NCBI GenBank assembly: GCA_934467415.1
Contig: CAKSLQ010000009.1
Coordinates: 1-64,000 of the forward strand
Source of the DNA: an uncultured Eubacteriales bacterium
GTDB lineage: Bacteria; Bacillota; Clostridia; Oscillospirales; CAG-272
Length of the DNA: 64,000 nucleotides
Direction: 5' to 3'
Shown here: positions 8,077-16,817 of the stretch, one piece after another
Numbering within the stretch: position 1 is the first letter of the stretch
Layout of the letters: every line of letters starts with the position of its first letter
Notes under the pieces: generated by a model
Told to the model about the DNA's origin: nothing
Databases searched by the model: none
The model's input: the letters and a program-made list of their open reading frames with translations, nothing else
Position numbers and translations under genes: made by a program

Positions 8077-9033
8077 TTACACCCGAATATTCTGCAAAAT
8101 CGTGTCGCGGTCTGCGTGTGCGGCACGCAGGGCGAAAATGACACGCAGGTTCTTTGCCTCGCGCTGCACCGCCGAGAGATAGGCGTATATCTTCGTAAGC
8201 CCGAACGGCACAAACTGCGCGCCCGTTCCCGCGCCGAGCAGCGTCTCCGCCGCCCGTCCGATCGCCGCAAGCGACGCGTCGGGGTCGGCAAGCAGCGCCG
8301 CGGCCTTCGCGTTCTTCTCGCCGAGCGCTTCGGCAAGCGCCGCGCGGTCGGCGGCCTTGAACGTCCCCACCGGCAGGTTGCCGCCCTCGAGCAGCATGGC
8401 GGAAAGCCCCGCGGGCTTGCCCACGTCGAGCATCCGCACAGCCGTCTGCACATTGATCGCGTCGATGCGCAGCCGGACCGCCGCAGCGAGGCTTTCATCC
8501 GCCGCGGCCGCGTCCAGCATGTCGGCAAACGCCGCACGGTCGATCACAAGGTCAATGGCCTGCGGATCATGCGCGGCGGCATAGGCGGCCAGCGCCTTCG
8601 GCGCGGCGGCGGCCATATGCTTCGGGAACGCTTTGTATTCCCCGCTCTCCACGGCCGCGACGGCCGCCTCGGGCGCCGCCGTGCCGCAGGCAAACAGCAT
8701 CCCGTCGGCGGAGATCCCGCCGACCTTGGCCTTGATCGCCGCCTTCAGGTTGTTGGCGTCGTACTCATAGCGCATGAAGTCGAACAGCTTCGGACTCGGA
8801 ATCGACTCTGCCACCTCGGAAAAGGCGGTGTCGAGCAGCCCCTCGAGCGTCGCCTCGATGTCGAACGCGCCGTCGGTGTACACCGGCGTGACCGCGTCGG
8901 CAAGCAGGGCGACGGCGTCCGCCTCGGCGGCGGCGTCGATGAGCTGCATGTATTTCTCTTTGGTGAGCAGCTTCGTCTCAAACACGCTGACGCGCGCGGA
9001 CGCATACATAAAATCCGTATCTTTATAAGCCAT
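8077..9033 (-). CDS. ntpC: V-type ATPase subunit C (d-like ring adaptor)
   Basis: This 318-residue protein is a funnel-shaped adaptor sitting on the K ring and contacting the central stalk (V-ATPase subunit d/C, vATP-synt_AC39 family). It shows the family's all-helical composition, with DFMRYEYDANNLKAAIKAK and the N-terminal TDFMYASARVSVFETKLLT. It ends with a YLSAVQREAKNLRVIF-type helix. GGAGGGG precedes the ATG, and the gene lies 13 bases after ntpE. Confidence 0.92.
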   Translation of the reverse strand: MAYKDTDFMYASARVSVFETKLLTKEKYMQLIDAAAEADAVALLADAVTPVYTDGAFDIEATLEGLLDTAFSEVAESIPSPKLFDFMRYEYDANNLKAAIKAKVGGISADGMLFACGTAAPEAAVAAVESGEYKAFPKHMAAAAPKALAAYAAAHDPQAIDLVIDRAAFADMLDAAAADESLAAAVRLRIDAINVQTAVRMLDVGKPAGLSAMLLEGGNLPVGTFKAADRAALAEALGEKNAKAAALLADPDASLAAIGRAAETLLGAGTGAQFVPFGLTKIYAYLSAVQREAKNLRVIFALRAAHADRDTILQNIRV

Positions 9034-9046
9034 CTTACCCCTCCTC

Positions 9047-9667
9047 TCAGCCGAAGAGGACGGTGCGGATGTGCGGCTCGGTCTGCTCCCGCGCGTCGCG
9101 CAGGATCATGTCGAGCGAGCAGTTGATGAAGGTGTCGCCGCATTCGAGCAGCAGTCCGCCGTCGATGTCGGCTTCACCGCCGAGCGCGACAGGCTCTCCG
9201 CAGCCGTGGATGAGCTTCTCGCCGAGCGGCAGATCGACCGCGGCGAGCCGCAGGACATATGCCTTCGGCGCGATGTTCTCGCCGAAGGTTTCCGCGGCGT
9301 GCGCCTCGCGTGCGTGGCACTCGGCAAGCGCCGCGCGCAGCACGCCCGAAAGAAACTCGAACCGCTCGTCGCCGGAAAGCCCGGCCAGCCGCGCGCGCAC
9401 GGTCTTGTACACGCCCTCGAGCACCTCGGCACGGCAGGCGAGCGTGACCGCGCGCTTCGCCGTCTCGGCGGCACTCGCGGCGCGCTTGTCCGCCTCGGCG
9501 TTCTCCCGCGCGACGGCGGCCTCGCTGTCCGCGCGGATCGCGGCGACGCGCGCGTCACTGTCGGCACGGATCTTCGCAATCTCGGCGTCGGCGTCCGCGC
9601 GGATCTTGGCGATCTCGGCCGCAGCCGCGTCGTCGATCCGTTTTGTAATGTTCATAACGCCGTCCAT
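9047..9667 (-). CDS. ntpE: V-type ATPase subunit E (peripheral stalk)
   Basis: This peripheral-stalk subunit of about 206 residues has an N-terminal Ala/Glu/Arg-rich coiled coil containing a short internal repeat, EIAKIRADAD then EIAKIRADSD. A globular C-terminal domain follows, ending GGLLLECGDTFINCSLDMIL, typical of NtpE. Together with the H/G subunit it forms the stator. An upstream ATG at 9682 overlaps the ntpK stop, but the codons after it spell GAGGGAAAA, a good ribosome-binding site for the ATG at 9667, so I prefer that start. Confidence 0.88.
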   Translation of the reverse strand: MDGVMNITKRIDDAAAAEIAKIRADADAEIAKIRADSDARVAAIRADSEAAVARENAEADKRAASAAETAKRAVTLACRAEVLEGVYKTVRARLAGLSGDERFEFLSGVLRAALAECHAREAHAAETFGENIAPKAYVLRLAAVDLPLGEKLIHGCGEPVALGGEADIDGGLLLECGDTFINCSLDMILRDAREQTEPHIRTVLFG

Positions 9668-9681
9668 TTTTCCCTCCGGCA

Positions 9682-10182
9682 TTAAACCTTTGCGAAGAGA
9701 ACGAGCAGCAGCGAAACGAGGACGGCGAAGATCGCGTAGGTCTCGACCATGGCCGCCGAGGTGATCGCCTTACCGACTTCGTCGGGGCGCTTTGCAAGGA
9801 GGCTGATGCCGCTGGCGGCAACTCTCGCCTGGAGGATCGCGGAGAAGTAGCCGACGATCATGATCGGCAGCGATGCCGCGAAGAAGTAGATGCCCTGGCC
9901 GACCGTCAGCTCGATCGGCGTGCCGCCGAGCAGACCCATCTTGGAGATGATGAGGAACGCGGTGATCAGGCCGTAGATACCCTGCGTGCCGGGGAGCGCC
10001 TGCAAAATCAGCGCCTTGCCGAACTTGGAGGGGTCCTCTGCGAGCAGGCCGCTCGAAGCTTCACCGACCATGCCGACGCCCTTTGCCGAGCCGATGCCGG
10101 AGAAGACGACCGCAAGCCCCGCGCCGAGCAGCGCCAGGTTGTTGCCGGTGAACCAGGAATTGAGAAAATCAACGAAAGTCAT
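9682..10182 (-). CDS. ntpK: V-type ATPase membrane rotor subunit K
   Basis: This 166-residue proteolipid has two fused hairpins (four membrane helices), the normal size for bacterial NtpK. Residues L63, T66 and Q67 (in LPGTQGIYG), Q118 (in FSAILQARVA) and E147 (in AAMVETYAIFA) align in order and spacing with the Na+ ligands L61, T64, Q65, Q110 and E139 of Enterococcus hirae NtpK. This predicts Na+ rather than H+ coupling. The first hairpin lacks the carboxylate, as in other V-type K subunits. AAAGGAGA precedes the start. A large repeat block separates it from ntpI upstream. Confidence 0.95.
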   Translation of the reverse strand: MTFVDFLNSWFTGNNLALLGAGLAVVFSGIGSAKGVGMVGEASSGLLAEDPSKFGKALILQALPGTQGIYGLITAFLIISKMGLLGGTPIELTVGQGIYFFAASLPIMIVGYFSAILQARVAASGISLLAKRPDEVGKAITSAAMVETYAIFAVLVSLLLVLFAKV

Positions 10183-10234
10183 GATGTTTGTCTCCTTTGG
10201 TTTTATATTTTTTTGTTTTTTTGATTTGTTTTAA

Positions 10235-10645
10235 GGGGGCGCGGATCCTTGGCCCCCTTGGGGGAAGCTGGCGGCGGGAGGCAGACGGCGCCCTACGGTG
10301 TGTGCACTGCACTTCTGCCGCTGTTATTCTTGGCTCCCTCAGTGAGGGAGCTGTCGCCGACAGGCGACTGAGGGGTTGTTCTCTACTCTGTAACAATCCC
10401 TCCGGCACGCTCCGCGTGCCACCTCCCTTTGCACAAGGGAGGCGAAGTCAGATTGCGCACGGATGCGGGCGACAGACGGCGCCCTACGGGCTTGTGCGGA
10501 TTCTATCCAGACCGGTAGGGGTCGGCGCCCTCGACGACCCGTCGCCAGAGCATTAGACACCTCATCCACCGCTGGCGCGGTCCCCCTTCCCCCACTGGGG
10601 AAGGCTTGGATGCGGCGGGCGACCGATGGTCGCCCCTACGGGGTG
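10235..10645. repeat. mosaic hairpin repeats between ntpI and ntpK
   Basis: The 472-bp gap inside the operon holds a CAGACGGCGCCCTACGG unit, a complete type B element (about 10331-10443), a GGTAGGGG hairpin with the GGTCGGCGCCCTCGACGACC arm (10518-10540), half of a type A element (CATCCACCGCTGACGCGG..., ending at the CCCACTGGGG hairpin) and a GGGCGACC/GGTCGCCC hairpin. No gene is seen. Confidence 0.8.
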
Positions 10646-10654
10646 TGCGCCTTT

Positions 10655-12610
10655 TTATTCTTCTCTTGTTTCCTCGCGGTAGGTGTACTCATCCGCGGGG
10701 GCAAGGGGACGGAACGGCTTGCCGCCGTCCGTGAAGAACTTGCCGAAGAACTCGATGTATTGCAGGCGCGAGGTGTGAACAAACGTGCCGAGCACGTTGA
10801 TGACCAGATTGAGGATATGCCCGACGATGAAGATGAGCACCATCGCGATGAAGCCGACGACCGAAGGCCCGGCCAGCGTCGCCAGAATGTTGACGACCTG
10901 CCCGATGACCGCCGACGCAAGTCCGAGCGCGAGGATACGCGAATAGGACAGGAGGTCGGAGCCGTAGGAGATCAGATCGTACAGGCTGAAAATGCCCTTT
11001 CCGAGCTTCATGATGATGTTCTTCTCAGCGCGCCCCTGCGTCAGCACCAGCATGGCGACGCCCGCGAGCGCCACCCACTTGCCGATTTCGGGCTTCACCG
11101 CAAGCAGGCCGAGGCCTGCGAAGAGCACCCACCACGAGCCGACGTCGAAGATGGCGTCGAGCGGCTTTCCGCTCTTCCAGATGATCGAGAACTTCACCGC
11201 CATGCCCGCGACGAGGTGTACCGCACCGACGCCGAGCGACAGGATGAGGAAATTCATCGGGTTCTGGATCGGGTCAAACCACAGCGCCAGCGTCTTCGGC
11301 ACCTCGGACATCCCCGCCATGTGCTGCATGTACGCAAGCGGGAAGTCGCCGAAGTACGACCCCATCAGCACGCCCCAGATCATCGAGGAAATGCCGCAGT
11401 AGCCGAACATGGCGAGGAATGCGCGCATCCCCGGCTTCGGATGCAGGAGGCGGATCGCGCCGAATCCGGCGAGGACGAGCAGGAGCCCGTAGCCCGCGTC
11501 CGCAAACATCAGGCCGAAGATGATGAAGTAGAAGATGCTCATGACAAACGTGGGATCGTAAGTGCCGTATGCCGGGTAGGAATACATGCCCATGACCCAC
11601 TCGAAGTTCTTGGCAAAGCCGTTGTTGCGCAGCTCGACCGGCGCTTCCTCCCCGGCGGGGACATCCTCGATCGCGTAGTCGCAGTCGAAGGCGTCCAGCA
11701 TCCTTTCCGCGGCCTTCTGCCGCCGTGCGGGCAGGTAGCCCGTCAGGAGCGCGGTATAATGCGTCTGTCCGCTCTGCGCCATCGCGCCGTAGGCGGCCAG
11801 CTTGGTTTTTTCAAAGTCGCTGAGGATCTCGAGCAGCCCGACACGCGCGGCGTCGGCCTTCAGCCCCTCGACAAGCGCCGCGTCTTCCCCGCCGAGCGCC
11901 TTGATCTTCGCGCGCGTGCGGCGGATCGCCTCGGACGCCGTGCCCGTCCCCGCCGGGAAGGCCGCGCGGATGAAACCGAGCGGCAGGAGCGCCGCGTTCA
12001 CCCGTTCGAGATCCTCCTTCAGGCAGAGGATGCCGACCGTCGTCTGCAATTTGCCGTCCGACAGCACCGAAAGCTCTGTGTCCGTGCCGTCGAGCGCGGC
12101 GCGGACCGCGTCCGGCGTGACCCCGGCGGCAAAGCTACCGAGCAGCAGCGCACAGCGCGCCGTGCCGGCCGTCTCCAGCGGCACATCCAGCTTTTCATAG
12201 GGCAGGAGCGACGCAAGCAGGTTCTCGGCGTCGGCCGTCTGTGTGCGGATCTCCGCGCGGCGATCCAGCTTTTTGCCGACGGCGGCCAGCAGGCCGCGCG
12301 CCGCCGCATATTCCGGCGTCGCGTCGAAGTGCATCACATCGGTGCAGGTCTTCGGGTCAAGCAGGCTTTTCGTCTCTTTTGCATACTTGTGCAGAACGGC
12401 AAGCGCGTCCGTGAGCGCCGCGATGTCGCGTTCCAGCGCGCTCTTCGCCGCCGGATCGCCGCCGCTCTCCAGCGCCGTGCCGTCCGCCTCGCTGCCGAGC
12501 GCCTCCTCGGAGAGCTCCACGCAGCGCAGGGCGCACAGCCTTGCGATGAGGGCGCGCAGCTCCTCCCGGTTCGTCAGCACCGACAGCTTTTTCATCGTGC
12601 TTACTGCCAC
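10655..12610 (-). CDS. ntpI: V-type ATPase subunit I (membrane stator)
   Basis: This 651-residue protein carries the ion half-channels next to the K ring and anchors the peripheral stalks. The first 330 residues are a soluble coiled-coil arm; the rest has several membrane helices, starting near GMYSYPAYGTYDPTFVMSIF and including FADAGYGLLLVLAGFG and DLLSYSRILALGLASAVIG. The latter carries the conserved arginine needed for ion exchange. The start is GTG at 12610, giving MAVSTMKKL, which matches the usual subunit I opening, and it overlaps the end of the H/G gene by 10 bases. An internal ATG five codons later has no clear ribosome-binding site. Confidence 0.94.
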   Translation of the reverse strand: MAVSTMKKLSVLTNREELRALIARLCALRCVELSEEALGSEADGTALESGGDPAAKSALERDIAALTDALAVLHKYAKETKSLLDPKTCTDVMHFDATPEYAAARGLLAAVGKKLDRRAEIRTQTADAENLLASLLPYEKLDVPLETAGTARCALLLGSFAAGVTPDAVRAALDGTDTELSVLSDGKLQTTVGILCLKEDLERVNAALLPLGFIRAAFPAGTGTASEAIRRTRAKIKALGGEDAALVEGLKADAARVGLLEILSDFEKTKLAAYGAMAQSGQTHYTALLTGYLPARRQKAAERMLDAFDCDYAIEDVPAGEEAPVELRNNGFAKNFEWVMGMYSYPAYGTYDPTFVMSIFYFIIFGLMFADAGYGLLLVLAGFGAIRLLHPKPGMRAFLAMFGYCGISSMIWGVLMGSYFGDFPLAYMQHMAGMSEVPKTLALWFDPIQNPMNFLILSLGVGAVHLVAGMAVKFSIIWKSGKPLDAIFDVGSWWVLFAGLGLLAVKPEIGKWVALAGVAMLVLTQGRAEKNIIMKLGKGIFSLYDLISYGSDLLSYSRILALGLASAVIGQVVNILATLAGPSVVGFIAMVLIFIVGHILNLVINVLGTFVHTSRLQYIEFFGKFFTDGGKPFRPLAPADEYTYREETREE

Positions 12611-12921
12611 TGTTTTCTGATGCCTCCGAGGATCTCCTCAACCGCATCCGCGGCTTTTTTCTTTGTGATCTCACCGGATGCGTCGGCGGTCGCCTTCGCC
12701 ATTCCGCGCGCGTCCAACACGCGGCGGTCGCCCGCCTCTTTGGCCGCCTTGGCCGCCGCCGCCTTTGCGGCATGTGCCGCCTCGGCCGCCGCCGTCTCGG
12801 CGTCCGCCGCTGCCGCCGTCGCCGCCGCAATGTCGTCCTTTGCCGCCTGTCTGGCCGCCGCCACGCGGGCGGCCGCCTTTTCCTCGGCGTCCTTGACGGT
12901 GCGGATCGTATCGCTCAGCAT
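12601..12921 (-). CDS. V-type ATPase subunit H/G-like peripheral stalk protein
   Basis: This 106-residue, Ala/Lys/Glu-rich, uninterrupted helical protein has the size and composition of the AhaH/NtpG stalk subunit that pairs with subunit E in a right-handed coiled coil. It is the first gene of the operon, as in many Firmicutes, and its end overlaps ntpI. Naming varies between systems (G, H or F), so I give no symbol. AGGACGG precedes the ATG. Sequence identity in such coiled coils is weak, so position is the stronger argument. Confidence 0.82.
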   Translation of the reverse strand: MLSDTIRTVKDAEEKAAARVAAARQAAKDDIAAATAAAADAETAAAEAAHAAKAAAAKAAKEAGDRRVLDARGMAKATADASGEITKKKAADAVEEILGGIRKQWQ

Positions 12922-12987
12922 AGTCGATTTCCGTCCTTTCTTTCGGGGATATGTATACTATAAATATTATTGTAGAAATTTGCGTGT

Positions 12988-13370
12988 CTCAGGCTTCCCT
13001 TGGGGGAAGCTGGCGCGTTAGCGCCTGATGAGGGATTGATGAAAGTCAAGCATCGCACTATGCTGTGCCGGCTGCCTGCATACCCGCATCCGTCGCCGTT
13101 CGGCGACACCTTCCCCACCGGGGAAGGCTAAGACGCGGCGGGAGTAAACCCCCGCCCTGCGGGTGTGTATATATTTTTCGCAATCCGGTAGGGGTCGGCG
13201 CCTCGACGACCCGTTTCTTTGTGCGTGACACCTCATCCACCGCTGACGCGTGATGTTTCCCGCAGGGAAACTCATTGGAAACGCTTTGCGTTTCCGTCCC
13301 CGTCTTCCCCAACGGGGAAGGCTAAGGTGCGGCGGGAGACAGACGGCGCCCTGCGGTATGCGCGTAACAC
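12988..13370. repeat. mosaic hairpin repeats upstream of the V-ATPase operon
   Basis: The 735-bp gap between two diverging operons contains a full type A element (about 12990-13131) and a CCCTGCGGGTGTGTATATA...CCGGTAGGGG unit with a GGTCGGCGCC arm. A type A half follows, interrupted by a nested hairpin pair (GTTTCCCGCAGGGAAAC and GGAAACGCTTTGCGTTTCC, about 13251-13295). A CAGACGGCGCCCTGCGG unit ends the block. Bases 13371-13598 show no gene, repeat or clear promoter for the leftward operon. Confidence 0.8.
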
Positions 13371-13598
13371 GCGGGATGTATTCCCTCTCCCGCTTGTTTA
13401 TTTTTTCACACTACGGCTATCTTATAGCAAAAAAACCGCAAATGCAAGAGAACGCGCGCGGCTTTAATTCTTTTTCATATTCTCTTGTGATACCGCTGTT
13501 ATTTTACCATGTCCTGACCGAAAGTGCAAGAAATTTTGCAAAAAGAAATTCTTTTTGTCTCTGCCGGAACATCCCGGCGGCACATCCGCGGCGCGGGG

Positions 13599-13627
13599 TT
13601 GATTTTTGTCGATAACTATGATAAAAT
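13599..13627 (+). promoter_or_regulatory. promoter of the LtaS-like/GDPD operon
   Basis: TTGATT (13599-13604), 17 bases, then TAAAAT (13622-13627), about 30 bases before the ATG at 13657, which has GGGAGG upstream. Confidence 0.55.
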
Positions 13628-13656
13628 AAGGAGAGTTTTTTTCGGGAGGTCATGCC

Positions 13657-15450
13657 ATGTTTGCCTGGAAAACCGATAAAATCGAAAAATACCGCACCAA
13701 GGGCCGGATCGCCGCGGCGCTGATCGCCGCCGCCCTCGCCGGGGCGCTCATCGGCGTGTGCAGCCTGGCCTTCGCCGCCGGCGCACACCCGCGCGCCATG
13801 TTCTTCTCCTACTTCTCCCACCCCTGGACGGTCGCGCTCAACCTCGCCGTCCCGATCGCACTCATGCTCCTTTTCACCCTGCTCACCAACCGCGCGTGGA
13901 TCGCCTGGCTCCTGACCAACCTCGTCGTCATGCTGCCCACTGCGGTGAGCTTCTTCAAGGTCGCGTTCCGCGGTGACCCGTTGTGCGCCGAGGATCTGAC
14001 CCTTGTCACCGAGTCGAAAAAGATGCTCGAAACCTACAAGCTCTTCTGGGACAAGCGCTTCGGCTTCTATCTCGCGATCCTCGCCGTCGGCACGCTGATG
14101 CTCGCGTTTTTCTTCCGCGGGCGGTTCCGCCGCGCGTGGCCGCGGCTCGTCGCCGCGCTCGTGCTGGCGCTGGCCTGCGCCGCCGCGGCGCCGCTCTATA
14201 CCCGCGCTGATATTTACAATGTGAAGACGTCCAACACCGCACTCATCAACCCCTATTCCGAGAACGACCAGTTCATCTCCAAGGGCTTTGTCTACCCGTT
14301 TTTGCACTCTGTCAAGGACGCGTTCCACCCCGCGCCCGACGGCTATGACGCGAGCGGCGCGAAGGCCGCGCTCGACGCCTGCACCGACGAGGCGATCCCC
14401 GCGGACAAGCGGGTCAACGTGGTCGCCGTCATGCTGGAGGCGTACAACGACTTCTCCCGCTTTGAAAACCTGCACTTTGTGCGCGACGTCTACGGCAAGT
14501 ACCGCGAGCTGGAGTCGATGGGCTATTCCGGCACGCTGGTGACCGATGTTTTCGCGGGCGACACCCGCATAAGCGAGCGGGAATTTCTCACCGGGCTGCC
14601 CTACAGCCGCATCGACAACTTCGTCGCGCCGTCCAACTCCTATGTGTGGTACTTCCGGCAAAACGGCTATCACACGACCGGCTCGCACCCCTGCTACGCC
14701 TGGTTCTACAACCGCAAAAACATCAACAAGAACCTCGGCTTTGAAGACTACCTCTTCAGCGAAAACTATTTTGCCGAGCGGACGCACGGCGACATCACCT
14801 ACGACGGCACCTACTTCCCGATGCTCTACGAGCTCTACGAGAGCCGCGACAAGTCCGTCCCCTGTTTCAGCTTCAACATCACCTATCAGGGGCACGGCCC
14901 CTACGAGGCGGACAACCCGCATTACACCGAGCCCTATGTGGAAAACGGCGGCTGGTCGGACGCGGCGCAGACCATCCTCAACAACTACCTGAACGCGCAG
15001 GCCGAGACCACCGAGATGCTCTACGACTACGTCATGCAGATGCTTGCAACCGACGAGCCGGTCGTGCTGGTCTTCTTCGGCGACCACAAGCCCTGGATGG
15101 GCAACGCCGACAGCGTCTATCACGAGCTTGGCATCAACATCGACCGCTCGACCGACGAGGGCTTCCTCAACTATTATGCCACGCGCTACCTCATTCTCGC
15201 CAACGGCGCGGCAAAGCGCGTGACCGGCGGCGATTTTCGCGGCGAGGGCGAGACGATCTCGGTCTCCTTCCTCATGAACAAGGTGTTCGAGCTGTGCGGC
15301 TGGCGCGGCAGTGCGTATATGCAGCTTGCCGCCGCACAGATGCAGAAGACCCCCGTGCTGCACCGCAGCTTTGACCTGCGGAGCGACGCCTATCGCGTCT
15401 TTGATGATGTGACCTATTACTACAGAAAGAATTTCGTCTACGAGCAATGA
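13657..15450 (+). CDS. LtaS-like phosphoglycerol transferase (sulfatase superfamily)
   Basis: This 597-residue membrane enzyme has an N-terminal part of about 190 residues with five predicted membrane helices, then an extracellular sulfatase-fold domain. The LtaS-type catalytic positions are present: E261 in VMLEAYNDF, the nucleophile T303 in AGDTRISEREFLTG, and D476/H477 in FFGDHKPWMG. LtaS polymerises glycerol phosphate from phosphatidylglycerol onto a lipid anchor; relatives add phosphoglycerol to other glycans, so the acceptor here is uncertain. Its stop overlaps the start of a glycerophosphodiesterase gene, which suggests matched synthesis and turnover of glycerol-phosphate polymers. A second LtaS-like gene lies at 21834-24002. 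Confidence 0.88.
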   Translation: MFAWKTDKIEKYRTKGRIAAALIAAALAGALIGVCSLAFAAGAHPRAMFFSYFSHPWTVALNLAVPIALMLLFTLLTNRAWIAWLLTNLVVMLPTAVSFFKVAFRGDPLCAEDLTLVTESKKMLETYKLFWDKRFGFYLAILAVGTLMLAFFFRGRFRRAWPRLVAALVLALACAAAAPLYTRADIYNVKTSNTALINPYSENDQFISKGFVYPFLHSVKDAFHPAPDGYDASGAKAALDACTDEAIPADKRVNVVAVMLEAYNDFSRFENLHFVRDVYGKYRELESMGYSGTLVTDVFAGDTRISEREFLTGLPYSRIDNFVAPSNSYVWYFRQNGYHTTGSHPCYAWFYNRKNINKNLGFEDYLFSENYFAERTHGDITYDGTYFPMLYELYESRDKSVPCFSFNITYQGHGPYEADNPHYTEPYVENGGWSDAAQTILNNYLNAQAETTEMLYDYVMQMLATDEPVVLVFFGDHKPWMGNADSVYHELGINIDRSTDEGFLNYYATRYLILANGAAKRVTGGDFRGEGETISVSFLMNKVFELCGWRGSAYMQLAAAQMQKTPVLHRSFDLRSDAYRVFDDVTYYYRKNFVYEQ

Positions 15451-16640
15451 AACACTTCCTCAGAATCTGCATACCGCTCCTGCTCCTTGCGGCCCTCCCG
15501 CTCTCCGCGGCGGCGCTCCGCCCCGGCGACGTGGCCGGGCGGGTACTGGCCACCGAGATCCGCGCCTTCATCGACGGCGTGGAGATCCCCGCCTACAACA
15601 TCGACGGCAATCTCGGCGTGGTCGCCGAGGATCTCGACGCCTACGGCTTTGTCACCGGGTACGACGACTCGAGCCGCACGCTGACCGTCACCCGGACGGG
15701 CGCGGCGGTGCGCGGCGTGGAGATTCCCGAGAGCAGCCACCGGCCGAGCGGCACGGTCATCGCGCGCGTGCTGTATTCCGACATCCGCGTCTATCTCGAC
15801 GGCCGCGAGATCCCCGGCTACAACATCGACGGGCGGACGATCATCCTGTTCTCCGCGCTCGATGCCTACGGCCGCCGCACCTATCTGCACGGCGCCGCCC
15901 TCTCCATGCTCCGGACCGGCGAGGTGCAGCCCGCCGCATCGCCCGTGACACTGCCCGACCGCGTGGTACACGGCGGCGGCACGATCGACGGCTACGCGGG
16001 CAGCAACTCGCTGGAGGCGATCAATGCCGCCTACGAGGCGGGGCACCGCACGCTCGAGCTGGACTTCCTGCTCTCGTCGGACGGCGTGCCGGTCTGCCTG
16101 CACGACTGGTCGATGTTCTATTCCAATGACATCACCGACGGCGTTCCGCTGTCGCTTGCCGCATTCCGCAACGTCCGCATCTACGAGCGGTACACGCCGC
16201 TCGACCTCGAGACGCTGGCCGCGTGGCTCACGGCGCACCCCGATGTGCAGATCGTCACCGACGTCAAGGACAACAACCTCGGCGTGCTGCGCACCATCGC
16301 CAAGTCGCACCCCGAATTGCAGGCGCGCTTCATCCCGCAGATCTACGCCTATGACGAATACGCGCCGGTGCGCGCGATGGGCTACGAGAACATCATCCTC
16401 ACGCTCTACCGCCTCGGCGAATACAGCGACAAGGTGAACACGAAGAAGATCGTGCCCTTTGCCGCGGCGCGCGGCCTTGTCGCCGTCACGGCGGACGTCA
16501 CCATCGCGAGCGAGAAGTTCATCGCCGCGTTCAACGAAGCGGGCGTCCCGCTGGCGGTGCATACCGTCAACGGCGAGGCCGAGCAGGCCGCCCTGTTCTC
16601 CGCCGGCGTCAGCACAATCTATACCGACATTGTAAAATGA
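15447..16640 (+). CDS. exported glycerophosphodiester phosphodiesterase with stalk repeats
   Basis: This 397-residue protein has a signal peptide (residues 1-23). Two tandem 60-residue stalk modules follow: IRAFIDGVEIPAYNIDG near residue 33 and IRVYLDGREIPGYNIDG near 113. Next comes a GDPD barrel beginning VVHGGGT (H175), NSLEA (E190), TLELDF and VCLHDWSMF, the metal and acid-base residues of the family. GDPD enzymes cleave glycerophosphodiesters to sn-glycerol 3-phosphate. The usual HRG motif reads HGG here. The stalk modules resemble copper-amine-oxidase N-terminal-like domains common on clostridial surface proteins. Translational coupling (ATGA) to the LtaS-like gene suggests action on the same polymer outside the cell. 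Confidence 0.88.
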   Translation: MKHFLRICIPLLLLAALPLSAAALRPGDVAGRVLATEIRAFIDGVEIPAYNIDGNLGVVAEDLDAYGFVTGYDDSSRTLTVTRTGAAVRGVEIPESSHRPSGTVIARVLYSDIRVYLDGREIPGYNIDGRTIILFSALDAYGRRTYLHGAALSMLRTGEVQPAASPVTLPDRVVHGGGTIDGYAGSNSLEAINAAYEAGHRTLELDFLLSSDGVPVCLHDWSMFYSNDITDGVPLSLAAFRNVRIYERYTPLDLETLAAWLTAHPDVQIVTDVKDNNLGVLRTIAKSHPELQARFIPQIYAYDEYAPVRAMGYENIILTLYRLGEYSDKVNTKKIVPFAAARGLVAVTADVTIASEKFIAAFNEAGVPLAVHTVNGEAEQAALFSAGVSTIYTDIVK

Positions 16641-16645
16641 GCAAA

Positions 16646-16677
16646 GCAAAAAGCCGCCCGCAGGCGGCTTTTTTTGC
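16646..16677 (+). terminator. terminator after the GDPD gene
   Basis: GCCGCC/GGCGGC stem with a CGCA loop, preceded by five A and followed by seven T. It begins six bases after the stop codon. Confidence 0.9.
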
Positions 16678-16681
16678 GCGG

Positions 16682-16763
16682 GGGAGGCTTGGCCGCGGCG
16701 GGAGACAGACGGCGCCCTACGGGTTTGTGCGGATTCTTTGCAAACCGGTAGGGGTCGGCGCCC
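16682..16763. repeat. CCCTACGG/CCGGTAGGGG hairpin repeat
   Basis: A single copy of the modular hairpin element: GACGGCGCCCTACGG, a short T-rich loop, then CCGGTAGGGGTCGGCGCC. It is bounded on the left by a GGGGAGGCTTGG end piece of a type B element. Confidence 0.75.
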
Positions 16764-16787
16764 TGCAAAGTTTGTTCCCGCGGGCGC

Positions 16788-16817
16788 TTGAAAAACATGC
16801 CATCCGTATGCTATAAT
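16788..16817 (+). promoter_or_regulatory. promoter of the sigma factor operon
   Basis: TTGAAA (16788-16793), 18 bases, then TATAAT (16812-16817). The -35 box coincides with the most upstream in-frame start of the sigma gene, which rules that start out. Confidence 0.75.

Noticed and set aside
7933..9126. A 397-residue plus-strand frame covering the repeat block and ntpC
   Set aside because: Composed of translated repeats and the antisense of ntpC; no initiation site.
10463..13021. An 852-residue plus-strand frame over ntpI and the H/G gene
   Set aside because: Antisense shadow with translated repeat at its start; no domain.
12988..13370. CRISPR array among the intergenic repeats
   Set aside because: Unit lengths and spacing are irregular, copies are palindromic mosaics scattered over many gaps, and no cas genes are present.
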